Origin: Methylotenera sp. L2L1
Lineage (GTDB): Bacteria > Pseudomonadota > Gammaproteobacteria > Burkholderiales > Methylophilaceae
Length of the DNA stretch: 64,000 bases
Direction: 5' to 3'
Assembly: GCF_000744605.1 (NCBI RefSeq)
Contig: NZ_JQMG01000001.1
Location: 992,001 to 1,056,000, forward strand
Shown here: positions 1 through 10,016 of the stretch, in pieces
Position numbering within the stretch: the stretch's first letter is position 1
How the letters are laid out: every line of letters begins with the position of its first letter
The notes under the pieces: generated by a model
Told to the model about the DNA's origin: nothing
Databases searched by the model: none
The model's input: only the letters and a program-made list of their open reading frames with translations
Translations under genes and position numbers: made by a program

Positions 1-93
1 GCTATAATGCTGGAGGTTTCTTTCTTATACAGCAATTATAAGCAGTGTGTATAGGCGCTAGGAAGCTGTTGATTGTAAGTGGCGGACTGTTGT

Positions 94-416
94 TATAGCT
101 ATTCCACCAAATAATCCGATGCTGTGTCCCATCTCACAAATTGTCATACCGACGAGACCGTGAGCCAGTGCTTGGCTTCCCCAATTTGCTAAGCCAGTAA
201 ACTGGCAAGCAAAGTGTGAAAGGTCTTCACCGCTCCACTAAGCACTAAAGTGCCAAGTGGAAGCGCGAAAAGTCGGTATCCAGAGTCTTTAAGTCACTGG
301 ATTCCGTGTCAGACCGTGAAGGTCTTCACCGTGTAATATACCAGCTTCAGCTGGTTATTCACACGCGAAAGCACGGAATGACTAGGTGGTAGTGAGATTG
401 TTTGGTGATAGCTATA
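94..416. repeat. Nested palindromic (MITE-like) repeat element, copy 1
   Basis: Most of the gene-free first 501 bases is one structured element. Its ends are imperfect inverted repeats, TATAGCTATTCCACCAAA (94-111) and TTTGGTGATAGCTATA (401-416). Inside are ATACCGAC/GTCGGTAT (146-153/272-279) and ATTCCGTG/CACGGAAT (301-308/372-379), plus hairpins at 186-212 and 331-364. The order TATAGCTAT, ATCTCAC, GTCATNCC is shared with the element at 35521-35714, so the two belong to one family. No ORF lies within it. Bases 1-93 and 417-501 show no further feature except a possible element end at 1-9. A non-autonomous mobile element or a folded RNA/DNA structure are both possible. Confidence 0.7.
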
Positions 417-501
417 ATGATTAGCAGAACTAATAAGAAAATAAGTTAAGTGCCAGTGTTTACTGGGCTGATATATAGAAAAATAAGGCTAGAAATTATC
501 T

Positions 502-1143
502 ATGGATTTACAAAGCATCATTGATCTCTTTTTGCATTTGGATAAGCATTTGGCGGCGGTGACAGCCGCTTGGGGGCTATGGATTTACGCACTGCTGTTT
601 CTTATTATTTTTATAGAAACTGGCCTAGTGGCCATGCCTTTTTTACCTGGGGATTCTTTATTGTTTGTGGCGGGTGCCATCGCTGCGGTGGGTGGCATGA
701 GTTTGCCTGCCTTAATGACATTACTGTCAATCGCAGCCATTGCTGGCGATGCGTTGAATTATTCAATTGGCAAGTGGACAGGCAACAAGGTTTTTGCTTG
801 GGAAAATTCCCGATGGTTTAATAAAGATGCTTTTAATAAGGCGCATGCATTCTATGAGGAGTATGGGCCGATTACGATAGTGGTGGGACGGTTTTTGCCG
901 TTTATCCGTACTTTTACCCCATTTGTAGCAGGCGTAGCGCAAATGACCTATCCGAAATTTGCTTTTTATAATGTGATTGGTGGTTTGATTTGGGTGTGTG
1001 GCTTAACCGGTATCGGCTTTTTGGTGGGGAATCACCCGTGGGTGAAAGCGAACTTCTCTTTAGTGGCGCTGGCGCTAATTGTTATTCCTAGCTTGCCTGC
1101 GGTTTGGGTGTTTCTCAAGCACATGTTGCAACCACGTGCTTGA
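502..1143 (+). CDS. DedA family inner-membrane protein
   Basis: A 213-residue polytopic membrane protein of the DedA (SNARE-associated/VTT) family, whose members include YqjA and YghB and support membrane homeostasis, probably as proton-coupled lipid or solute transporters. The acidic pair E39 and D51 (ETGLVAMPFLPGDSLLF region) and the arginines R130 and R136 (VVGRFLPFIRTFTPFVAG region) coincide in position with residues known to be essential in E. coli YqjA. Hydrophobic segments lie near residues 28-60, 68-90, 125-180 and 187-207. The ribosome binding site is weak. It stands alone between the palindromic element and the convergent fpr gene. The substrate cannot be read from sequence. Confidence 0.9.
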   Translation: MDLQSIIDLFLHLDKHLAAVTAAWGLWIYALLFLIIFIETGLVAMPFLPGDSLLFVAGAIAAVGGMSLPALMTLLSIAAIAGDALNYSIGKWTGNKVFAWENSRWFNKDAFNKAHAFYEEYGPITIVVGRFLPFIRTFTPFVAGVAQMTYPKFAFYNVIGGLIWVCGLTGIGFLVGNHPWVKANFSLVALALIVIPSLPAVWVFLKHMLQPRA

Positions 1144-1199
1144 GATGGGTGTTGCTTTATTTCTCTATACCTAATTTTCTAAAACTTATTTTCTACAGC

Positions 1200-1976
1200 T
1201 TATTTTTCTACAAAGGCACGCTCAATCACGTAGTCGCCTGGTTGACCTACGCGTGGTGAAACAACAAAGCCTCTTGAATCTAAAAGCTCTTCGGTGTCTT
1301 TTAACATTTGTGGACTACCGCAGATCATGGCTCTATCATTTGCTGGATCAAGTGGTGGCAATCCGATATCTTCAAATAACTTGCCTGAGTTAATCAAGTC
1401 AGTTAAGCGGCCTTGGTTACGGAATGGCTCTCGTGTCACGGTTGGGTAGTAAATCAGTTTGTTGCGAACTTCCTCACCAAAGAACTCATTGTTTGGTAGT
1501 TCTTTTTCGATAAAGTCAGCATAGGCAAGCTCGTTTACATTGCGCACACCGTGTATTAATACGACTTTTTCATAGTGGTCATATACTTCGATGTCTTGAA
1601 TCAGGCTGATGAACGGTGCTAGACCGGTACCAGTAGAAAGCAGGTACAAGTTTTTGGCTGGTTTTAAATCGTGAATCACTAACGTGCCAGTTGGTTTTTT
1701 GCTGACCAATAAATCATCACCCACTTTTAGATGCTGCAATCTTGATGTGAGCGGGCCATTCGGTACGATGATGCTAAAGAACTCTAAATGCTCTTCATAG
1801 TTAGGGCTGGCAATACTGTATGCGCGGGTAAGCGGGCGGCCATCTACCTCTAGCCCGATCATCACAAACTGGCCATTTTCAAAACGTAGACCTGGGTCAC
1901 GTGTTGTTTTAAAGCTAAAAAGATTGTCATTCCAGTGATGGACACTTAATACGCGTTCAGTTGAATATTTACTCAT
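1200..1976 (-). CDS. fpr: Ferredoxin--NADP reductase
   Basis: A 258-residue flavoprotein that moves electrons between NADPH and ferredoxin or flavodoxin in the cytoplasm. The FAD-binding motif RAYSIAS is at residues 51-57, the NADP-binding loop GTGLAPF at 116-122 and a CGSP motif lies near residue 228. The C terminus (VIERAFVEK) ends in the aromatic/acidic tail typical of bacterial-type Fpr. Length and motifs match the family throughout. It lies 19 bp downstream of etfA on the same strand and may be cotranscribed with etfBA, which would group flavin-based electron carriers, although Fpr is also a general oxidative-stress and Fe-S maintenance enzyme. Confidence 0.93.
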   Translation of the reverse strand: MSKYSTERVLSVHHWNDNLFSFKTTRDPGLRFENGQFVMIGLEVDGRPLTRAYSIASPNYEEHLEFFSIIVPNGPLTSRLQHLKVGDDLLVSKKPTGTLVIHDLKPAKNLYLLSTGTGLAPFISLIQDIEVYDHYEKVVLIHGVRNVNELAYADFIEKELPNNEFFGEEVRNKLIYYPTVTREPFRNQGRLTDLINSGKLFEDIGLPPLDPANDRAMICGSPQMLKDTEELLDSRGFVVSPRVGQPGDYVIERAFVEK

Positions 1977-1995
1977 GGTTGAATTTTTCTTTAGT

Positions 1996-2937
1996 TTAAT
2001 TTTTTTGAATAGCGGCAGTTAGCTCAGGAATAACTTCAAATAAGTCAGCAACAAGCCCATAGTCTGCCACCTGGAATATAGGTGCGTCTGGGTCTTGGTT
2101 GATGGCAACGACTATTTTACTATCTTTCATGCCGTAAGTATGTTGTGCTGCGCCTGATACGCCAACTGCGATATATAAGTCAGGTGCGACCGTTACGCCG
2201 GTTTGACCCACTTGGATGTCATTTGGTGCATAGCCTGCATCGACTGCTGCACGAGTTGCGCCAAGCGCTGCGCCAAGGCTGGCTGCCAATGGGGCGAGTA
2301 CTTGTTCAAATGTTTCCGCGCTACCCAATGATCTGCCGCCGGAGATGACCACTTTTGCGGTACTTAAGGCAGGTCGGTCTGACAGTGTGCGTGTTTCAGA
2401 GATCCAACGTGTTTTTTGCTGTGGTGCAGGCGCCGGAACTACGGCTACCTCTGCAGTGTTGGTGATTACATCTGCCGCACTATAGTTGCTGCTGTGTACG
2501 GTAATCAGCTGTATGCGGTCAGTGCTTTGTATCGTCGTATGGATATTGCCAGCGTAGATGGCGCGTACATAGGTATTGTTCGCTTGAATTTCTAGTACAT
2601 CAGAAATCATTGCGACATCCAGCAATGCAGCAGCGCGCGGTAAAATGTTGCGACTAAACGATGAGTGCGCCGCTAAGATGACTGTATATTCATTGGCGAT
2701 ATTGGCAATAATGTGTGCAATATCTTCAGCCAATGGGTGTGCTAAGTGGTCAGCTTTTACATGGATAACGCGAGCTACGCCAGCAATCAACGCAGCTTGT
2801 TGTGCAATGTTTGCGGCATCGTTGCCCGTCACTAATATTTCAACAGGAGCGTTCCAAAATTGGGCTGCTGTGACTGATTGGTAAACTGAAGCATTTAATG
2901 CCTCACCGTTATGTTCGGCTAAAATTAGGGTTTTCAT
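1996..2937 (-). CDS. etfA: Electron transfer flavoprotein, alpha subunit
   Basis: The 313-residue alpha subunit of the heterodimeric ETF, which takes electrons from flavoprotein dehydrogenases and passes them to ETF-ubiquinone oxidoreductase. The C-terminal FAD domain carries the signature SGGRSLGS near residue 200 and the stretch GQTGVTVAPDLYIAVGVSGA followed by QHTYGMKDSK and INQDPDAPIF. The N-terminal half is the usual variable nucleotide-binding-like domain. The start codon overlaps the etfB stop by 4 bp (ATGA), so the subunits are translationally coupled. No acyl-CoA dehydrogenase is nearby, so the electron donor is not shown here. Confidence 0.96.
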   Translation of the reverse strand: MKTLILAEHNGEALNASVYQSVTAAQFWNAPVEILVTGNDAANIAQQAALIAGVARVIHVKADHLAHPLAEDIAHIIANIANEYTVILAAHSSFSRNILPRAAALLDVAMISDVLEIQANNTYVRAIYAGNIHTTIQSTDRIQLITVHSSNYSAADVITNTAEVAVVPAPAPQQKTRWISETRTLSDRPALSTAKVVISGGRSLGSAETFEQVLAPLAASLGAALGATRAAVDAGYAPNDIQVGQTGVTVAPDLYIAVGVSGAAQHTYGMKDSKIVVAINQDPDAPIFQVADYGLVADLFEVIPELTAAIQKN

Positions 2938-3686
2938 AGTTGTATTCCTTCATGAGCACGCAGCTTTTCAAGTAACTCTTGTACGCTGCTCACCTTGATG
3001 CCTGATTTTCTCGCAGGCGGTTCTGATACTTTTAATAACTGCAGACGTGGCTGAGTGTCTACGCCAAGATCAGTGGCGCTGATGGTTTCAATCGATTTCT
3101 TTCTCGCCATCATTAAGTTTGGCAGTTTTACAAAACGAGGGTCATTTAAGCGCAAGTCTGCAGTAATCACTGCAGGCAGGTTAAACCCGATGGTTTCTGT
3201 GCCGCCGTCTACTTCACGTGTGGCGACTACTTCGTTGCCGTTAACGGTGATGGCTGAGGTAAAAGTCGCTTGTGGGTAGTCAAGCAATGCGGCTAGCATT
3301 TGCCCGGTTTGACCTGCGTCATCATCAATAGCTTGCTTGCCAAGTATTGTCAGCGCTGGTTGTTCGCGATCGACTAAAGATTTAAGCAGCTTGGCAACAG
3401 CCAATGGCTGCATATCTTGTTCAGTTTCAACTAATATAGCGCGGTCGGCTCCCATTGCTAAGCCATGTCTTAATACATCCTGATTAGCTGCACTACCTAA
3501 TGAAACGATCACGACTTCTGAAGCGATGCCTTTTTCTTTTAGGCGTACCGCTTCTTCAATGGCGTTTTCATCAAATGGGTTGAGGCTCATCTTGACGCCA
3601 TCAATATCTACATTTGAGCCATCTGGCTTAATGCGTACTTTAATGTTGTAATCTACTACACGCTTTATTGCGACCAATATTTTCAT
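2934..3686 (-). CDS. etfB: Electron transfer flavoprotein, beta subunit
   Basis: A 250-residue ETF beta subunit, which holds the AMP cofactor and docks partner dehydrogenases. It opens with MKILVAIKRVVDYN, followed by SLNPFDENAIEEAVRLKE, both hallmarks of the family. The signature region around VDGGTETIGFNLPAVITADLRLN and the recognition loop near LPNLMMARKK are present. It is the first gene of etfB-etfA(-fpr). Its promoter shares a 102-bp AT-rich intergenic region with the divergent LysR-type regulator, which probably controls it. Confidence 0.96.
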   Translation of the reverse strand: MKILVAIKRVVDYNIKVRIKPDGSNVDIDGVKMSLNPFDENAIEEAVRLKEKGIASEVVIVSLGSAANQDVLRHGLAMGADRAILVETEQDMQPLAVAKLLKSLVDREQPALTILGKQAIDDDAGQTGQMLAALLDYPQATFTSAITVNGNEVVATREVDGGTETIGFNLPAVITADLRLNDPRFVKLPNLMMARKKSIETISATDLGVDTQPRLQLLKVSEPPARKSGIKVSSVQELLEKLRAHEGIQL

Positions 3687-3734
3687 GACAATTTCCTCTG
3701 CAATTGCTGAGCATTTTACATTGGCATATAATAT

Positions 3735-3767
3735 TTATAAAGTGGATTATAAAGATATTATATATCT
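3735..3767. promoter_or_regulatory. Candidate LysR operator in the etfB/LysR divergent region
   Basis: The intergenic region holds TTATAA-N6-TTATAA (3735-3752), directly followed by the inverted repeat AGATAT-TAT-ATATCT (3753-3767), with another AGATAT at 3775-3780. LysR-type regulators commonly bind AT-rich dyads of the T-N11-A type between their own gene and a divergent target. The assignment is positional inference. Confidence 0.45.
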
Positions 3768-3788
3768 GTGTTATAGATATGAGAGCGC

Positions 3789-4715
3789 ATGAAATATACC
3801 TTAAGACAACTTGAGATTTTTGTTGCAATCAGTCGCACAGAGAGTGTGTCGCGTGCTGCTGGCGCATTGTCGTTATCGCAGTCTGCCACCAGTACCGCAT
3901 TGAGTGAATTCGAGCGACAATTTGACCTACAGCTTTTTGACCGTGTAGGTAAAACGCTACGTATTAATGAGACTGGGCGGCAGTTATTGCCGAAAGCTGT
4001 AGAGCTATTAGACCGCGCTAATGAAATAGAAAACCAGTTGCGTGGGCATGCGGGGTTTGGCTATATGAAAATTGGCGCAACCCTTACTGTTGGTAACTAC
4101 CTAGCCACCATACTTGTCGCAAAGTTCTTGCAGGAGCATCCTGAAAGCCGCATTCAACTGCAAGTGCATAACACTAGTACGGTGGTGCAGCAGGTTGCTA
4201 ATCATGAGCTAGACTTAGGTATGATTGAAGGTGATTGCAATCATGCTGATATCGAGGTGCAGCAATGGGTGGCTGATGAGCTGGTGGTGTTTGCTGCGCC
4301 TAATCATCCATTGGCGGCGTTAAAGAAAATTACAATCGAGCAGCTGTTACAGGAGCAGTGGATTTTAAGAGAAAAAGGGTCTGGTACTCGCGCAACTTTT
4401 GATCGCGCTTTTCAGAACAATCATGCAAAATTACATATTAGGCTAGAATTAGAGCATACAGAGGCGATTAAGCGCGCAGTTGAGTCTGGGCTTGGTATCG
4501 GGTGTATATCGCGTTTGGCACTTAAAGATGCCTTTCGGCGCGGTAGTTTAGTGCCGCTGGCTACGCCTTCCCTAAATTTAGGCAGATATTTCTATTTTCT
4601 TTGGCATAAGCAGAAGTATCAGACAACCGGTATGCGTGAATTTATCGCTTTATGTAAAGCAATGGTAGTAGGCGCCACGCGCAGTGACCAAGTTAACTTG
4701 CCAGAAATACCTTAA
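3789..4715 (+). CDS. LysR-family transcriptional regulator, probable regulator of etfBA
   Basis: A 308-residue LysR-type regulator. The N-terminal winged helix-turn-helix is at residues 1-60 (RQLEIFVAISRTESVSRAAG, then SATSTALSEFERQFDLQLF). A linker helix and a periplasmic-binding-protein-like effector domain follow from about residue 90 to 295. It is divergent from etfB with 102 bp between the starts and lies 15 bp upstream of the ETF-ubiquinone oxidoreductase gene on the same strand. It therefore sits between the two halves of the ETF electron chain and plausibly coordinates both. The effector is unknown. Confidence 0.88.
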   Translation: MKYTLRQLEIFVAISRTESVSRAAGALSLSQSATSTALSEFERQFDLQLFDRVGKTLRINETGRQLLPKAVELLDRANEIENQLRGHAGFGYMKIGATLTVGNYLATILVAKFLQEHPESRIQLQVHNTSTVVQQVANHELDLGMIEGDCNHADIEVQQWVADELVVFAAPNHPLAALKKITIEQLLQEQWILREKGSGTRATFDRAFQNNHAKLHIRLELEHTEAIKRAVESGLGIGCISRLALKDAFRRGSLVPLATPSLNLGRYFYFLWHKQKYQTTGMREFIALCKAMVVGATRSDQVNLPEIP

Positions 4716-4730
4716 AGGACGGTCTTTAAA

Positions 4731-6395
4731 ATGACAGATGTGCAACGTGATGTGATGAATTATGATGTGTTGATTGTGGGCGCTGGACCGTCTGGTTTGG
4801 CTGCTGCCATTAAACTTAAGCAGCTAGCTAATGACCAAGGTAAGGACGTCAGTGTATGTGTGCTTGAAAAAGCCGCAGAGGTAGGCGCACACATTTTGTC
4901 GGGCGCGGTGATAGACCCGATTGCCTTGAATGAGCTTATTCCGGATTGGCAAGCACAAGGTGCACCGCTCAAGACTAATGTGAGTGACGATGAGTTCTTG
5001 ATTTTAGGGCAAGCTAAATCTTGGTCAATTCCACATTGGTTGATGCCGCCTTTGATGAGTAATCAAGGTAACTATATCGCGAGCCTAGGGGATGTTTGCC
5101 GTTGGCTAGGTGAGCAGGCTGAGGGCTTGGGCGTTGAAATCTATGCTGGTTTTTCTGCACAAGAGATGCTTTATGATGAGCAGCAGAGAGTGGTGGGTGT
5201 CATCACGGGTGATATGGGGCGTGATGCGCAAGGTGCGGAAGCCGCACAGTTCACACAGGGCATTGAAATTAGAGCGCAATATACATTGGTGGCAGAAGGT
5301 ACGCGTGGTTCATTAACACGAGCGTTGGAAAGCAAGTTTGACCTGCGTAAACAATCTTCACCGCAGAAATATGGTTTGGGTTTCAAAGAAGTGTGGCGCG
5401 TACCGGCTGAGCAGCACAAAGTGGGCTTGGTGCAACATAGCATTGGATGGCCATTGACTGCGGATACTGGCGGCGGCTCCTTTATTTATCATTATGGTGA
5501 GCAATTGGTTTCTATCGGGTTTGTGGTGCATTTAGATTATGCCAACCCGCACCTTTCTCCTTTTGATGAGTTCCAGCGTTTCAAGACGCATCCACAGATT
5601 AAAACCTTACTCAAAGGCGCTAAGCGTCTAAGTTATGGCGCAAGAGCCATTAGTGAGGGTGGCTTACAGTCTTTACCTGAGCTAGTGTTTCCTGGCGGTG
5701 CACTGATTGGTTGCAGTGCAGGTATGGTCAATGTGCCGCGTATCAAGGGTAGCCATAATGCGATGAAATCTGGCATGTTGGCGGCTGAGGCTGTGTTTCA
5801 GGCATTAACGCAGGCAAGTGCGCAAGCTACACCATTATTGCAAAGCTATGCTGATGCGCTAAAGAACTCATGGGTTTGGAACGATTTAGACGCTGTGCGC
5901 AATGTGAAGCCATTGCTATCAAGGTTTGGCAGCTGGGGTGGCACACTGTTAGGTGGTATTGAAATGTGGCTAAGCGCTTTTCATGTTCGCTTACCATGGA
6001 CTTTGGTACATCAGAAAGCTGACCATGATTGCACAAAACCAGCATCGGAAATGCCAGTAATCGACTATCCCAAACCAGATGGTATTTATAGCTTTGACCG
6101 ACTCAATTCAATTAGCCTAAGCAATATTGCACATGATGCAAATCAGCCTTGCCATTTGACGCTGTTAGACAAAAACGTACCTATCAGTATTAATTTAGCA
6201 AACTTTGATGCGCCTGAGCAGCGTTATTGCCCGGCTGGCGTATATGAAATTGTTAAGCAGCACGATGCGAGCTATTTGCACATCAATGCTCAAAACTGCA
6301 TTCACTGCAAAACATGCGATATTAAAGACCCAACTCAGAATATTGTTTGGGTACCGCCAGAGGGTGGAAGTGGCCCAACTTATGTGGGTATGTAG
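4731..6395 (+). CDS. Electron transfer flavoprotein-ubiquinone oxidoreductase
   Basis: A 554-residue membrane-associated enzyme that accepts electrons from reduced ETF through FAD and a 4Fe-4S cluster and reduces ubiquinone. The N-terminal dinucleotide-binding motif GAGPSGLAAA starts at residue 17, and the ETF-QO marker HILSGAVIDP follows near residue 53. The C terminus has four cluster cysteines, C500, C523, C526 and C529 (NCIHCKTCDIKDP), and ends in the typical GGSGPTYVGM. Length equals the bacterial family norm. A ribosome binding site (AAAGGAC) precedes ATG 4731. Downstream is a strong terminator shared with katG. It works with the etfBA pair encoded divergently. Confidence 0.95.
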   Translation: MTDVQRDVMNYDVLIVGAGPSGLAAAIKLKQLANDQGKDVSVCVLEKAAEVGAHILSGAVIDPIALNELIPDWQAQGAPLKTNVSDDEFLILGQAKSWSIPHWLMPPLMSNQGNYIASLGDVCRWLGEQAEGLGVEIYAGFSAQEMLYDEQQRVVGVITGDMGRDAQGAEAAQFTQGIEIRAQYTLVAEGTRGSLTRALESKFDLRKQSSPQKYGLGFKEVWRVPAEQHKVGLVQHSIGWPLTADTGGGSFIYHYGEQLVSIGFVVHLDYANPHLSPFDEFQRFKTHPQIKTLLKGAKRLSYGARAISEGGLQSLPELVFPGGALIGCSAGMVNVPRIKGSHNAMKSGMLAAEAVFQALTQASAQATPLLQSYADALKNSWVWNDLDAVRNVKPLLSRFGSWGGTLLGGIEMWLSAFHVRLPWTLVHQKADHDCTKPASEMPVIDYPKPDGIYSFDRLNSISLSNIAHDANQPCHLTLLDKNVPISINLANFDAPEQRYCPAGVYEIVKQHDASYLHINAQNCIHCKTCDIKDPTQNIVWVPPEGGSGPTYVGM

Positions 6396-6455
6396 TGTGG
6401 GTATGTAGAATTGCGTAGGCATGTAGCACTTCACTGAAGCTGTCGTTTATCAATG

Positions 6456-6490
6456 AAAAAGCCGCTGTACTTAAAATACAGCGGCTTTTT
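6456..6490. terminator. Bidirectional rho-independent terminator (ETF-QO / katG)
   Basis: A perfect 14-bp stem (AAAAAGCCGCTGTA paired with TACAGCGGCTTTTT) has a 7-nt loop and T-runs on both strands. It sits between two convergent genes and serves both. Confidence 0.93.
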
Positions 6491-6530
6491 ATCACAGGCT
6501 AACCTTAATCCTTGAGATTAGCCTTAGCAA

Positions 6531-8744
<2,214 letters not shown>

Positions 8745-8853
8745 TTATAACTTTATGGACCTGTTTCAATATCTCCTCTGGCTGTCAGCCAATAAAGGGT
8801 TGATATTAAAAACTACTCACGGTCGTATGAAAATCAGGCGCATGCCACACTCG

Positions 8854-8925
8854 TTATTGGCTTAATGCGTATTGCGCAAATAACTCAATAAAGATTTCTT
8901 GCAACTCGTATAAATAGTTTTTCAT
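8854..8925 (-). CDS. Small ORF of 23 codons upstream of katG
   Basis: This reads MKNYLYELQEIFIELFAQYALSQ and stops at TAA. Its ATG is preceded by GGAG seven bases upstream (ATGGAGACCGAAATG), a better ribosome binding site than many genes here. It lies between oxyR and katG on the katG strand, so a katG transcript starting upstream would carry it. The peptide is an amphipathic hydrophobic/acidic helix candidate. I recognise no family. It could be a small membrane-associated protein, a leader peptide or a chance frame. Confidence 0.35.
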   Translation of the reverse strand: MKNYLYELQEIFIELFAQYALSQ

Positions 8926-8942
8926 TTCGGTCTCCATTCAGG

Positions 8943-9073
8943 TTGCTACTTCAGAATATTGGAAAAACAATTTAGTGTAGCAAGTCAGACCAGTGTATAG
9001 CGCGATTATTGATTTGTATAATTGAATGTTCAAATTTTATTGATATGCTAAACTTATCGATAATCAGTATTAG
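8943..9073. promoter_or_regulatory. katG/oxyR divergent control region with candidate OxyR site
   Basis: The 357-bp gap between katG and oxyR carries, besides the small ORF, a 7-bp inverted repeat TTGCTAC/GTAGCAA (8943-8949 and 8977-8983) and a row of half-site-like words ATTGAT, TAAACT, ATCGAT, TATTAG at roughly 10-bp steps (9039-9073) containing the palindrome TTATCGATAA (9054-9063). Ten-bp spacing of four short elements is how an OxyR tetramer contacts DNA, but the match to the E. coli consensus is loose. A small hairpin (TGGCT-GTC-AGCCA) lies at 8779-8791 close to katG. Confidence 0.4.
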
Positions 9074-9083
9074 GATGACAAAA

Positions 9084-9986
9084 ATGACATTAAGTGAGCT
9101 GCGTTTTGTGGTTGCTGTCGCAAAAGAGCGTAACTTCAGGCGTGCTGCTGAAAAGTGTTACGTCAGCCAGCCGGCATTGAGTTTGGCGATTAAAAAGCTA
9201 GAAGAGGACTTGGGCGTACAAATCTTTGAGCGTAGTAGATCTGATATTAATCCAACCCCTATTGGCGAAAAAATCATTGAGCAGGCGATTAAGGCAATAG
9301 AAGAGGTGAATTATATTCGGGAGCTTGCCAAGCAAGGTAACAACCAGTTAAGTGGTTCTTTCCGCTTGGGACTGATTTATTCTGTAGGGCCATACTTGCT
9401 ACCAGAGATTATTCCAATCTTGCGCCAGAGTGCGCCTGATATGCCATTGGATATTGAAGAAAATTTAACGACACAATTAGAAACCCAACTTAAAAATGGT
9501 GTGATTGATGCGGCTGTGGTCGCACTACCTTTTGATGTGGCAGGCATTAATACTTTACCTTTATATGATGAGAAGTATGTGGTCATGGTGCCTGTTGGCC
9601 ACCATTGGGCAAATCGTACATCAGTCAGTGCCGATGAACTTGCTGATGAAAATGTCTTGTTATTAAATAGCGGGCATTGTTATAGCCATCAAGTATTGCA
9701 GGCTTGTCCAGATTTATCCAGAAAAGGTCAGGTATTGCAAGGTAACTCACTGGAAACCATACGTAATATGGTGGCGTCTAATCTAGGTATCACAGTCTTA
9801 CCGAGCAGTGCTGCTACTGATCGCTATTTAAATCCTTTGGTTAGGGTTATCCCGTTTTTAGCGCCAGTCCCTGTGCGTAGGGTGGCGCTTGCTTGGCGTA
9901 AAAGTTATGCAAGAGAGCTTGCTGTGGTGTGTGTGGCAGATGCGATTAAGGCGATTGCCTCGGATTGTCTGGAGATGATTGATTAG
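9084..9986 (+). CDS. oxyR: Hydrogen peroxide-responsive regulator OxyR
   Basis: A 300-residue LysR-type regulator that senses peroxide by forming an intramolecular disulfide and then activates genes such as katG. The helix-turn-helix is at residues 1-60. The redox cysteines fall at C199 (NSGHCYS) and C208 (LQACPDL), exactly the numbering and spacing of E. coli OxyR, followed by NSLETIRNMVASNLGITVLP, the OxyR-typical effector-domain motif. The open frame extends upstream to 9009, but ATG 9084 has AGGA at 9072-9075 and gives the matching cysteine numbers, so it is chosen. It is divergent from katG, its likely main target. Confidence 0.95.
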   Translation: MTLSELRFVVAVAKERNFRRAAEKCYVSQPALSLAIKKLEEDLGVQIFERSRSDINPTPIGEKIIEQAIKAIEEVNYIRELAKQGNNQLSGSFRLGLIYSVGPYLLPEIIPILRQSAPDMPLDIEENLTTQLETQLKNGVIDAAVVALPFDVAGINTLPLYDEKYVVMVPVGHHWANRTSVSADELADENVLLLNSGHCYSHQVLQACPDLSRKGQVLQGNSLETIRNMVASNLGITVLPSSAATDRYLNPLVRVIPFLAPVPVRRVALAWRKSYARELAVVCVADAIKAIASDCLEMID

Positions 9987-10016
9987 CAATATCGGCAGTG
10001 TATTTTAAAAAACTAG

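Noticed and set aside
94-416. Hairpins in the first element considered as tRNA or an ordinary terminator
   Set aside because: There is no cloverleaf with anticodon or T-arm bases, and the paired inverted ends shared with 35521-35714 point to a repeat element.
9009-9083. Longer N terminus for OxyR
   Set aside because: The 25 extra residues have no ribosome binding site and would shift the redox cysteines away from the E. coli-like positions 199 and 208.
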